From NCBI RefSeq assembly GCF_025264625.1, contig NZ_CP093313.1, positions 1,178,001 through 1,242,000 on the forward strand: DNA of 64,000 bases, read 5' to 3'. The notes below the pieces were generated by a model that saw only the letters and a program-made list of their open reading frames with translations, ran no database searches and was not told the origin of the DNA. This DNA comes from Occallatibacter riparius (GTDB taxonomy: Bacteria > Acidobacteriota > Terriglobia > Terriglobales > Acidobacteriaceae). The position numbers and the translations under genes are program-made. Shown here piece after piece: positions 17,303 through 25,633 of this stretch (positions are counted from its first letter, which is position 1; each line of letters begins with the position of its first letter).

Positions 17303-20300
17303 TCATTTGGATTTTGCAGAGCTCTTGGTCTGATCCGCAGATGAGGGCCCCGCCATTCGCGGCGCGGTCCAGAACATCGGCACCCGTTGGTCTCGGGCCA
17401 TATACCACCGCAGCGCAACAGAAAACGTGCGGATCTGTTCGTGAACTGCACTCAGTTGCGGCTGATAGAAGAACACGTTGTAGGTCGGGCCAAAACTCAA
17501 GTTCCCCCACAGCGGCACGTTCAGGGAAGAATTCCAGGTCACTGCGTAATTGGTTTGAGTCGGTAGTTGGGCGCTCGCCGGACGCCCGAAGAACCAGTCG
17601 CCTTGACTTTCGCTCACCAGGGTCAACGCCGGCTTCAGGTTCTTCAGCGCTCCCATGTCCAGACCGCGGCTCAGATGGACATCCCAATATGCGCCCGGGG
17701 TGTGCAGCGATTGTGTGGCGGGGTGGCCAACCACCGTCGTCGACGGCCCAATCGGGAATGAGCTCTTCTTGAAGCAGGTTGCAATATCCACCTCCGCCTT
17801 TGCCGTGCATGTGAAAGTGGTCGTCCCATTCGCCAGCGTCACTGACTCTAGAATGTCGTTCTGGAAACTGTATTCGAAGCCGCCTTCGCCGTAGCTCCCC
17901 GCGTCCATTGCACCGGGGTTCAATGAGCCCGTCTTGCGGACACCCCATTCGTGCCGGTATCCCAGTCTGTCGTTGAAACTGCTTACAATGGGCAGGGCCA
18001 CGGCCAGCTGTCCAGGAATTGTTTTACCGCTTGCGTCCTTCGCAGTAAATCCGATGAACAGCCGCTGCTTGTTCACCTGCGTCTGGAATTGGTGCGGAGT
18101 CAGCGTGAGCAGGTCACGAGGTAACGCCCTGGTCCGCGTCATCGGATGCCGCAACAGCGTATATTGCAGAAATCCCCCGAACGTCGCGTTGTTCTGCGGA
18201 TACGAAACAGATTCCGGTGAACCACTCAGATTCCCTTTCACTGACCGCTCGTACACCGAAGATGTCTGGGTCCCGAGCGACATCGGCTTGAAATACGCAT
18301 GATTCGATGTCAGGCGCAGGGCTCCTTCCAAGTCCACGTCTTGGCTGTGCGGCACGGCTGCTCTCGAGTCCGCCACTCCCTGCAACGACGCGGGAATCTG
18401 GTCGGTCGGTCCAAGCGCATGATTGTTGTTGAAGCTCAGAACCACCTTGTTGAAATCAATCTGAAACAACCGCTGCTGCTGGAATGCCGCATTTACAAAT
18501 GCGATCTCATCTTCGTCGGAAGAGTACGTGTTGTCGCGGCCCGCTTTGCGCATACCTTCCAGCGCCAGGGCTGCGATTTTAGTTTGAAAGTCGGACGTCA
18601 CACCTCGGTTCTGCGCGGGCAGCGCTCCAAGCTGCGGGTAGACGTTCTTGTCTTCCGCCAAGTCGTCGTTGGTTGCTACCCAGTAGATCTGATCCGACGC
18701 TATTGGCCGCCCGTTAATGCAGTAGACGGTCTTTGACGAGTCACTCTGGTCTATCCTCTTGCACTCCTTGTCCGCAGGAATCCACTGCGGCTCCGAGTCA
18801 GTGAACAATTGTGTCAGATTGGTTAAAGCCGGCTGGGTCAATCCGTAGGTAACCAGCCATTGCCGGTACAGATCGGTAACCCGGAGATCGCTGTCTTCCG
18901 CTGCCCGCGCTGACGACGCTGCAACGATCTTCATCAGGTCTGCGCCGGTTACTGCAACCCGCTCCACGTAATCGCCCTTCCAGAGTATGCGGTCCAGCGC
19001 CACCCGCAGCAGGCAGTGCCGAAGATCCTTTTCCGCAAGCCCAGGGCAGTAATGCAACGTGTCATAATCGTCGCCACCACCATACCCTTCCGGTATCTTG
19101 CCGAGATAGATATCTCGCCGCTCCATCAGCACCACGTCAGCGGGTGGGCTTGCCCGCTGCAACGAACTCAGGATGGCCAGCACCGTCGCAAAGGGGCAAT
19201 CGTCAACACTCGCCTCGTTGGCCGTCCGAATTGGGCACGGAATCACCTTATCCGCTTCCAGCTTCGACTTCTGCATCAGTCGTCTTACCTCATACGTGGT
19301 GGTGATCTCCTTACCGCTGACCCGACGGGGAAATCTCGCCGCGTGGACGATAGAGTTTTGGTAAGTGCCAAAATTGATCGAAAGCATTGCGGCACTGCCA
19401 TACATCTCCGGCTGTTTGCGGCTTGCCGCGACATCGTCCGGGTTCAGCACTGGAGGTGTGAAAACCGGCGTCATTGATTTAGTCTCAACACCCGCCAGTG
19501 TCACGTTTCCGGTCTGGTAGTCGGGCTGCGCCTCGGCTAGCACCGCATCGACCGCCGGCAAATTCGGAACCTCCTTCATTCGGTAGCGAACCATCGAAGC
19601 CATAACCTCGGCCTCGGGCGCGGGCATCTGTGCCATCACGATTACCTTCGAGAATGGCCCATACATTAAAGAGGCGGCACGCACCGCCATCACCACCGCT
19701 TCGGCCGGATTGAATACCTTAACCGTTCTCTCGCCCTTCAAGGGCTTTCCCGAGCACTCCTCGGGGCCGGCACTGCCTAGGCACACGCGCAAATTAGATT
19801 GCGAAATTGCGCTCATCGTGTCCTTCCCCACCACGCCCACAATCAGAACCCGGTGGCCTGCAGGCCCCGCAACCGTATATCCGGTCTCACATAGCTCGTG
19901 GCCGATGTCCCGCAAAATCTGCCGCTGCGCGGCGTCAATCGCCTTGCGGGAAATCAGCAGATACCTGTAAGGATGGCCATTCAAATCGATGGTCTTGCAT
20001 TCTGGAATGGACGCGCACGCCGCGATCCTTTCTGGGCCGTCCTTCCCAAATACCACCACTAGCCGGTTCTTGAACTCTTGCCAGTAGTCTTTTAGGTCGT
20101 CCGATTCCTCCCGGACTGGTTGGCGGCCCTTCTCGGGCACGCACACCGGGTCCTTCAAGTTTTCAGGATCTGTGGTCGCCCTCTGGTCGATCTTGCCCAG
20201 ATCGCATTTTCCCCATGCCGCTTTCAGGATCGAGAATTCGTTCTTCACGGCCCTCGCGCTCACCGAATCCGATTCAGGTTGAAAAGCCTCCCCTTCCTCT

Positions 20301-21034
20301 CCCTTCAACGCGCCAACGATCCCGGCTTGCATTCCCTCTGTCTTGGCTTTGTCCAGCCGATCCATCCAGTCGAAGCTTGTCGGCGTCGGTGCGGCTTCGT
20401 CAGTGGTGCAAGGCGTCGCGTCCAGTGACAAGGGAAACTGGGCAAACAAGAGCGGGCACGTGGGGCTGCTCCCTTTCACAGGACTGCCGCCGCCGCTCAA
20501 GCGCAGGTTCGCCGCCAGAAATTCCAGTCGCCCTTCGGGGTTGGCGACCAGACCACGCTCATCTGCGATCCGAACTTCTCCCGCCATCCTGATCAGCCAA
20601 CTGGCGGAATAAATGAAGTCCTCGCGCCCCGGAACCAAGGCACGATACCCCGCCTGCATGAGGAAGTTCATCACGTTATCGCATTCGGCCGCCGGCGCAT
20701 AGCGGCCGTCCGCCTTGTAGAGCGTCTCCGGGGCCGTCCGCTGGCGGTTTGGTACCACCGGCGCCGGACAATGTTCGTTCGGTGACTCGGACAAGATACT
20801 CGCGCCGAACTCGGGCCCAAAGTTATCGCCCATTCCCAAGAGCAGACCCTTGCGTCCGTACTCATGGGCGAGAAATGCCTTCACTGGGATCAGATGGTCC
20901 GATTCGCCCGGCTCAATGCGGTAATAGCCGAATAGCTTGCCGGTGTAGTAGATGTCCTGCGCTGGGGACTCAGCGCAGACATAAGCCAAGGCCACCAGGA
21001 CGCACACCCTCCACGTCAAATGCGTAGGCATCAT
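17303..21034 (-). CDS. Very large secreted 5'-nucleotidase-like protein, apparently without metal site, with C-terminal beta-rich domain
   Basis: 1243 residues from an ATG behind GGAGGA, with a signal peptide (MMPTHLTWRV... to about residue 26, ending SPAQ). The body follows the layout of UshA/5'-nucleotidases: a first strand, GMGDN, NFLMQAGYRALVPGRED, FLAANLR, a late VLIVGVVGKD strand, then a C-terminal-domain-like VTGADLMKIV and YWVATNDD. The metal-site signatures differ: DxHG reads TGKLFG and GNHE reads GRED, so hydrolase activity is doubtful. The last 350 residues have alternating, aromatic-rich strands resembling an outer-membrane barrel. Many cysteines suggest disulfides. The assignment is by motif order only. 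Confidence 0.6.
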   Translation of the reverse strand: MMPTHLTWRVCVLVALAYVCAESPAQDIYYTGKLFGYYRIEPGESDHLIPVKAFLAHEYGRKGLLLGMGDNFGPEFGASILSESPNEHCPAPVVPNRQRTAPETLYKADGRYAPAAECDNVMNFLMQAGYRALVPGREDFIYSASWLIRMAGEVRIADERGLVANPEGRLEFLAANLRLSGGGSPVKGSSPTCPLLFAQFPLSLDATPCTTDEAAPTPTSFDWMDRLDKAKTEGMQAGIVGALKGEEGEAFQPESDSVSARAVKNEFSILKAAWGKCDLGKIDQRATTDPENLKDPVCVPEKGRQPVREESDDLKDYWQEFKNRLVVVFGKDGPERIAACASIPECKTIDLNGHPYRYLLISRKAIDAAQRQILRDIGHELCETGYTVAGPAGHRVLIVGVVGKDTMSAISQSNLRVCLGSAGPEECSGKPLKGERTVKVFNPAEAVVMAVRAASLMYGPFSKVIVMAQMPAPEAEVMASMVRYRMKEVPNLPAVDAVLAEAQPDYQTGNVTLAGVETKSMTPVFTPPVLNPDDVAASRKQPEMYGSAAMLSINFGTYQNSIVHAARFPRRVSGKEITTTYEVRRLMQKSKLEADKVIPCPIRTANEASVDDCPFATVLAILSSLQRASPPADVVLMERRDIYLGKIPEGYGGGDDYDTLHYCPGLAEKDLRHCLLRVALDRILWKGDYVERVAVTGADLMKIVAASSARAAEDSDLRVTDLYRQWLVTYGLTQPALTNLTQLFTDSEPQWIPADKECKRIDQSDSSKTVYCINGRPIASDQIYWVATNDDLAEDKNVYPQLGALPAQNRGVTSDFQTKIAALALEGMRKAGRDNTYSSDEDEIAFVNAAFQQQRLFQIDFNKVVLSFNNNHALGPTDQIPASLQGVADSRAAVPHSQDVDLEGALRLTSNHAYFKPMSLGTQTSSVYERSVKGNLSGSPESVSYPQNNATFGGFLQYTLLRHPMTRTRALPRDLLTLTPHQFQTQVNKQRLFIGFTAKDASGKTIPGQLAVALPIVSSFNDRLGYRHEWGVRKTGSLNPGAMDAGSYGEGGFEYSFQNDILESVTLANGTTTFTCTAKAEVDIATCFKKSSFPIGPSTTVVGHPATQSLHTPGAYWDVHLSRGLDMGALKNLKPALTLVSESQGDWFFGRPASAQLPTQTNYAVTWNSSLNVPLWGNLSFGPTYNVFFYQPQLSAVHEQIRTFSVALRWYMARDQRVPMFWTAPRMAGPSSADQTKSSAKSK

Positions 21035-21094
21035 GCGCAGTTTTCCTCCGGAGATCGTGAACGCCAGAATCGGGGAAAGGTGATGCACCCGCAC

Positions 21095-21812
21095 ACACGC
21101 CCGGGTGGCAAGGGAACGGATAATTCACATGTTGAGCTTTTCTGTTCTTATCTCACGTTTCGGGGAGTTTGTCGACCGCGAAATCTACGCCCCGCTGGTT
21201 CAGTGCTCAATAGCGCGCGGTGACCTTGAGCCACAATTCGCGAGTACCAAGTTGAGCCGTCAGATCCATCGCGCAACAAGCTTGGGTTCGCAGTCATGTC
21301 CGCAGCATGCTGTTCGACGGCCAATTGCGGTCGGTGGAGCTGAACACGTCAATTCCAAAGTACAGTGAGCACGCGATTGAACGCAGCCGTCCAGTGTTTT
21401 CGGCGGCTGCGGCGGGCTCGGTAGTGGAGGGTAATCGGTCACCCAGGTTTTGGCGCACTCGGCGTGAGGAGCGCGGAATGAAACTGGCGGAGGCAAGCGC
21501 AGCCCTCGGCGAGGGAGCCGGAGAATACCCGCCGCACAAGCGACTTTCCCTTCAATTGCAGTAACACTGCATAGGCCCAGCTTCGAGCCCATCGAGGTTT
21601 CTCCGGAACACACCTTGGCCCCATCCCGCGTGTCGGAGTCACATCACTAGGTGACGGCGGTCACAGCTCCATTCGTTACTCAACCTGTAACATATGGAGC
21701 TCTAGTCGGGCTCGCCTCGCTTAGTGCGCAGGGCCGGTTCGCAATCAGGCGCTAGCAAAGTGAGTCTCCATCCACCTGCTATCGCGGGCAGGTTGCCGAT
21801 CGGAGGTTCGAC
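21095..21812. other. Long intergenic region with one inverted repeat
   Basis: About 720 bp between a minus-strand and a plus-strand gene, so it holds both promoters. Frames on both strands at 21260-21613 overlap each other and show no family features. An 8-bp inverted repeat (AGCTCCAT at 21665-21672, ATGGAGCT at 21694-21701) could form a hairpin or be an operator for the gene at 21813. Nothing else can be supported. Confidence 0.35.
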
Positions 21813-22244
21813 ATGTTCGACGATGATTCCACGTTTCTGCTGATTCTCATGGGGCTTATGGTAGTGGCCGTCCCCGTGGTATTTGTCATCAGAATGATGC
21901 TGCTCGGGTACGCCATTAAGAAGACCATTGAAGCTTACGCGGCCCAGCAGCAGGCCATCCGCAGCGATCTGGCGCAGTTGGAGCAGTTCGCTGCACAATC
22001 CGGAGACTACGCGCAATGGGCGGGCGTGCTGGAGGCGGCGCGCCAGATGCAATCCGTGGTTAACATCTATGCACGCCAGCAGCCAGGCGCTGCGATAGCC
22101 GCTCCCTACGCCGCGCAGTTCAATGCCAGCTGGATGAAGGCCCAACGGGAGATGAACCAGTTGGACGCCATACGCCGAGAACGCGCCGACCTATATCTGA
22201 CGGACATGAAATCCCAAGCGTGTTCGGCCGGACTCATCCTCTGA
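21813..22244 (+). CDS. Hypothetical membrane-anchored coiled-coil protein
   Basis: 143 residues with a GGAGG ribosome binding site. One N-terminal transmembrane helix (TFLLILMGLMVVAVPVVFVIRMMLL) is followed by a long amphipathic, glutamine/alanine-rich region (YAAQQQAIRSDLAQLEQFAAQ) likely to form a coiled coil in the cytoplasm. I do not recognise the family. It precedes the CHAT protease gene by about 155 bp on the same strand, so co-transcription is possible but unproven. Confidence 0.65.
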   Translation: MFDDDSTFLLILMGLMVVAVPVVFVIRMMLLGYAIKKTIEAYAAQQQAIRSDLAQLEQFAAQSGDYAQWAGVLEAARQMQSVVNIYARQQPGAAIAAPYAAQFNASWMKAQREMNQLDAIRRERADLYLTDMKSQACSAGLIL

Positions 22245-22399
22245 CGCCTACACGGAGCGAATAGGCGGTTGCAGGTCGCGATCAACCGAGAACGGCGTAA
22301 GTCGTCGTTGAGGTTCGAACAGCCAAGTCACATTAGCGCTTGCCAACGGTCTCCCGCCCGGGACGTCAGCCAGGAATCTCAACGCAAGGGAGGAGACCG

Positions 22400-24814
22400 A
22401 TGGCTCCATTCACAGCAATAGTCGACGGAGAACATATCTTGGAGGTCTTGAAAAACGGGACTCCGAATGATCGCAGACAACTCGTCGAGGCCTTGCCAGA
22501 TAACAAAATGAGAGATGCGTCTCTCGGACTAGTGTGCTCCGATAATCCGAGCATCGTTGTCTTGGGTCTGACGTCAATGATCATTCCGTACTGCGCGGGT
22601 CAGAACCTGGCCGTTGGTGCGGCGCTTGCTCATGCTGTCCACTCCTATGCCCTTGAGATTTTCGAAAAGGGCGGGAGCCATGGCCTTCTTCCCATGACCA
22701 TGAGCAACTTGGCGTATCAATATGTCAATGCTCTAAACTCGCTGGGTCGATTTGACGAAGTCCTCGCATTTACCGATCAATACATTCCTTACTATGAGAA
22801 GTTGAACGAAGCCCAGAACCTTCCGAGCATAAAAGCAGCTCGCATCAATGCGCTGATAAATGTCCGCCGGATCGATGAGGCCGACGAGATGTTGAAGGAT
22901 TCGCATCTACGCGGCAACTGGGCCACCGACATTGAGATCAAAAGGCTTGAAACTCAGGTGGCGCTGTTGAAAGACTCGATAACCAACGTCCGCCGTGCCA
23001 TTACCCCGGAACAATCACGAGCAGCCAGTCTGGATACCATGCTTCGCGCCGTTCAGAGCGCGATAGGACAAACTGTAGAGCTAAAAGACGATCGCGAAAA
23101 CCTGCTAAAAGCTCTGGACAGTTTTGATAAGAACAAGAAGCTCGATGTATCGAGTCCCACGGGGTTCCGCGCGCTCTCCGAACTTCTTGACGAAGGCGAA
23201 GCATTCCTCGCCGGCGGGCGCCAGGAGGCAGGTGAATGGGCGATCAAGAAGAAGATTCGTGACGCGTCGGCAATTTTTGTTCTTGAGGCAAGTCCGGCGG
23301 TCGACAAGCTTGAACGCTCTTTGACGAGTTTGACCGAGGCGTTGCGCATGGCTGAAGTTGGCAACTTGATTGCCGAACAAAATGACGCTCTGTGGGGTAT
23401 CTATTTGTGTCATAGCCGATTGAAGGAACCATCCGAAGCTGCCGATGCGCTACTGAGGCTTCAAAAGAACCTTGAGGCAGTACGAGGTGGGATCAAGAAT
23501 CCGGTGGAGAGAGGCGGAATCTTTGCGAACTACCCGCACCTTTTCGATGCCCTTTGCGATCACCTTCAACAAGCTGCGCGCGCTGAAGAACTATTGAGCG
23601 CGATCGAAGCATCGAAGGGGCGGGGTATTGCGGACATTCTTACTGAAAGGTCCGAGGGAGTAATTACTGATTCGAGCATCTATACTGCCGTTCGTGCACT
23701 GCCAACGCTGGCCCGTCGTCACACATTCCATTATCTGACATACTACGTCGACACCGACCGCACATATGCTGTACTCGTGAGCAAGGACGGGGACATTTAC
23801 CAACTCGGCCCGATTCCGATTTCGAAACAGTACATTCGAGATGCATCGCGATTTGTTGACCCGCGGACTTGGGGACAAGCGGTCGAATATGATCCGTCAC
23901 TTTTGGTTGAGGACACCTCTGAGACCCTGGCGCCCCTCGTTGAGGTTCTCACGCCTTTGCTGGAGAAGGGCATGGTCTCCGTCGGAGATCACATAAGCTA
24001 TTCGGCAGATGACAGCTTTAGCAATATTCCGTTGCATTATTTGAAATTCAGAGATAAACGCTTGATCGACTTCTTTTCGGTGTCGCGAGTCCACAACGCT
24101 TTCCATCTTCGGCAGGTGCTGACAAAGGACGCCGTGAAGCGGCCCTCACGGTGTGCAGCCTTTGTCGTACCGCTGCAAGCTGACCTGACTAGCGACGTGG
24201 GAAGAATGCGCCGCGAGAACCAACTTCGACCAGCGGCATGGCTCACCAGACATCTCAAAGGAGTATTGCTGGAGAACACCAATGTGTCATTGATGCAATT
24301 GGCGTCGATGGATATGCAAAACAAAGTCGTCCAATTCTCGACTCACGGAATCTTTCCGCGAGATGATGAGGCGCAGAATCCGTTTAGAAAATCGGGGCTT
24401 GTTTTGTCTGACGGGAAGGCCTTGCCAGATCCAGACGATGTGGCAGAAGGCGCAACAGACTGCCTGCTAACCCCGTCGAACATTTTTGAGATGAAGCTGA
24501 AGTTTACGAACAGCCACGTATCCCTTATGGCTTGTGTAAGCGGCCTCTCTCGTGAGGGCCTCGGAGGTGACGCGCTCGGCATGGATTGGGCGTTCATTCA
24601 AGCTGGCGCTGCAAGCTTGCTTTCGAGCCATTGGTATGTAAGCGCAAGTCTGGCTGCTGACTTCTTTATCCGCTTTTACGAACGCTGGATCACTGGCAGT
24701 GAAAGCCGTGCGCAGGCATTTCGGAATACCGCGCTCAGCCTTTGCGCCGAAAAAGGCCCCAAAGCCGAACTGCGCAGTTGGGCTGCGTTCAGCCTGACCG
24801 GTGATTGGCGGTGA
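22400..24814 (+). CDS. CHAT-domain (caspase-like) protease with helical repeats
   Basis: 804 residues from an ATG behind GGGAGGAG. The first 420 residues are alpha-helical and TPR-like (NLAYQYVNALNSLGRFDEV and similar). The C-terminal CHAT domain has the catalytic dyad His649 (FSTHG) and Cys712 (SLMACVSG), followed by SLLSSHWYVS, the usual CHAT C-terminal block. CHAT proteases (separase/caspase clan) cleave specific partner proteins and act in bacterial stress and defence pathways, often cutting a membrane-active partner. A 161-residue protein with a hydrophobic helix follows 26 bp later in the same operon and is the obvious candidate substrate or partner. Confidence 0.88.
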   Translation: MAPFTAIVDGEHILEVLKNGTPNDRRQLVEALPDNKMRDASLGLVCSDNPSIVVLGLTSMIIPYCAGQNLAVGAALAHAVHSYALEIFEKGGSHGLLPMTMSNLAYQYVNALNSLGRFDEVLAFTDQYIPYYEKLNEAQNLPSIKAARINALINVRRIDEADEMLKDSHLRGNWATDIEIKRLETQVALLKDSITNVRRAITPEQSRAASLDTMLRAVQSAIGQTVELKDDRENLLKALDSFDKNKKLDVSSPTGFRALSELLDEGEAFLAGGRQEAGEWAIKKKIRDASAIFVLEASPAVDKLERSLTSLTEALRMAEVGNLIAEQNDALWGIYLCHSRLKEPSEAADALLRLQKNLEAVRGGIKNPVERGGIFANYPHLFDALCDHLQQAARAEELLSAIEASKGRGIADILTERSEGVITDSSIYTAVRALPTLARRHTFHYLTYYVDTDRTYAVLVSKDGDIYQLGPIPISKQYIRDASRFVDPRTWGQAVEYDPSLLVEDTSETLAPLVEVLTPLLEKGMVSVGDHISYSADDSFSNIPLHYLKFRDKRLIDFFSVSRVHNAFHLRQVLTKDAVKRPSRCAAFVVPLQADLTSDVGRMRRENQLRPAAWLTRHLKGVLLENTNVSLMQLASMDMQNKVVQFSTHGIFPRDDEAQNPFRKSGLVLSDGKALPDPDDVAEGATDCLLTPSNIFEMKLKFTNSHVSLMACVSGLSREGLGGDALGMDWAFIQAGAASLLSSHWYVSASLAADFFIRFYERWITGSESRAQAFRNTALSLCAEKGPKAELRSWAAFSLTGDWR

Positions 24815-24840
24815 CACATTCAGAATGAAAGGAATTAGCT

Positions 24841-25326
24841 ATGCAGACAGCCGTCGAAATTGTGCAACGCTTGGATGGCGTGCAAAGTATTTCGTTGTTA
24901 AAACGCCTCAATCAGAAGCTTTTTGGAGCTGTAACCTATACCGAAGTTCAAGCTCACCTTCCTACCGGCTCAAGCGAACTGAACATTCTTCAAAACCTCG
25001 ATGGTCAGACAAAAAGGGAGAGCCTTGATTCTAATACTTCTGTCGAACTCGCGCGCCAGGTCTTAATCGCCTTCGCGTGCGACAAGGCACTTGCGCCAGT
25101 TCTTGTTCAAGCCTGGGAAGAAATCAAGAGCGACGACTCGCTGTTTGTGGAAACAATCATAACTCTTGGGCTCATTGCCAACTTGACTCTGTTCATGGCG
25201 ACCACGCAATTGGAATTCAAGGTCGGAAATCTCGCTATAAAGAAGGAAACAGCCAATGAGGGGTTGGTGACCGCGGTGCTGAACCCGCTCAAAGTTCTGG
25301 TCAGCAAGGTGAAACTCGCTAGCTGA
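24841..25326 (+). CDS. Small protein with one hydrophobic helix, partner of CHAT protease
   Basis: 161 residues, 26 bp downstream of the CHAT gene with its own AAAGGA ribosome binding site. The N-terminal 95 residues are soluble and resemble a small alpha/beta or death-effector-like adaptor (AVEIVQRLDGVQSISLLKRL). Residues about 103-125 form a hydrophobic stretch (FVETIITLGLIANLTLFMA), followed by a basic amphipathic C-terminus (NPLKVLVSKVKLAS). I know no named family for it. The layout resembles protease-associated membrane effectors in function only; there is no sequence evidence that it is a gasdermin. Confidence 0.7.
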   Translation: MQTAVEIVQRLDGVQSISLLKRLNQKLFGAVTYTEVQAHLPTGSSELNILQNLDGQTKRESLDSNTSVELARQVLIAFACDKALAPVLVQAWEEIKSDDSLFVETIITLGLIANLTLFMATTQLEFKVGNLAIKKETANEGLVTAVLNPLKVLVSKVKLAS

Positions 25327-25633
25327 GACGTCGGGATCATCTGATACGGAGCGTCCAATAGGTCGTGCAATCTTGCTTGCGAGATGTTCGTGGAGGGAGC
25401 TGCCAGAGGGCTCGTTTATCGCTCCTCCGCGATTCAGCGGCGGGTTCAGGAAGAAGCGCAAGCTGCTCAGCCTCGAAGGCAAATCGACCAGCTGGTCACG
25501 GCGCAGCTGGGGATGATTGGCATCTTTCCAACACCTTCGTGCGGCGCGTCGAGAATTAGGCGCAGAACTCGCGATGTTCCCGAAATGTCGTACTTGAAGG
25601 TTTCGAACATCTCGATGCTCCTGTCGACAGCAT
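25327..25633. other. Gap between convergent genes
   Basis: About 300 bp between the CHAT-partner gene and the end of the TIG-repeat lipoprotein gene. On the minus strand the frame beyond the repeat block can be read as VDRSIEMFETFKYDISGTS, but it has no start, ribosome binding site or recognisable family, so no gene is called. Confidence 0.3.

Noticed and set aside
24841..25326. Bacterial gasdermin as the CHAT partner
   Set aside because: The protein is shorter than known bacterial gasdermins and shows no gasdermin-like features; only the genomic arrangement is similar.
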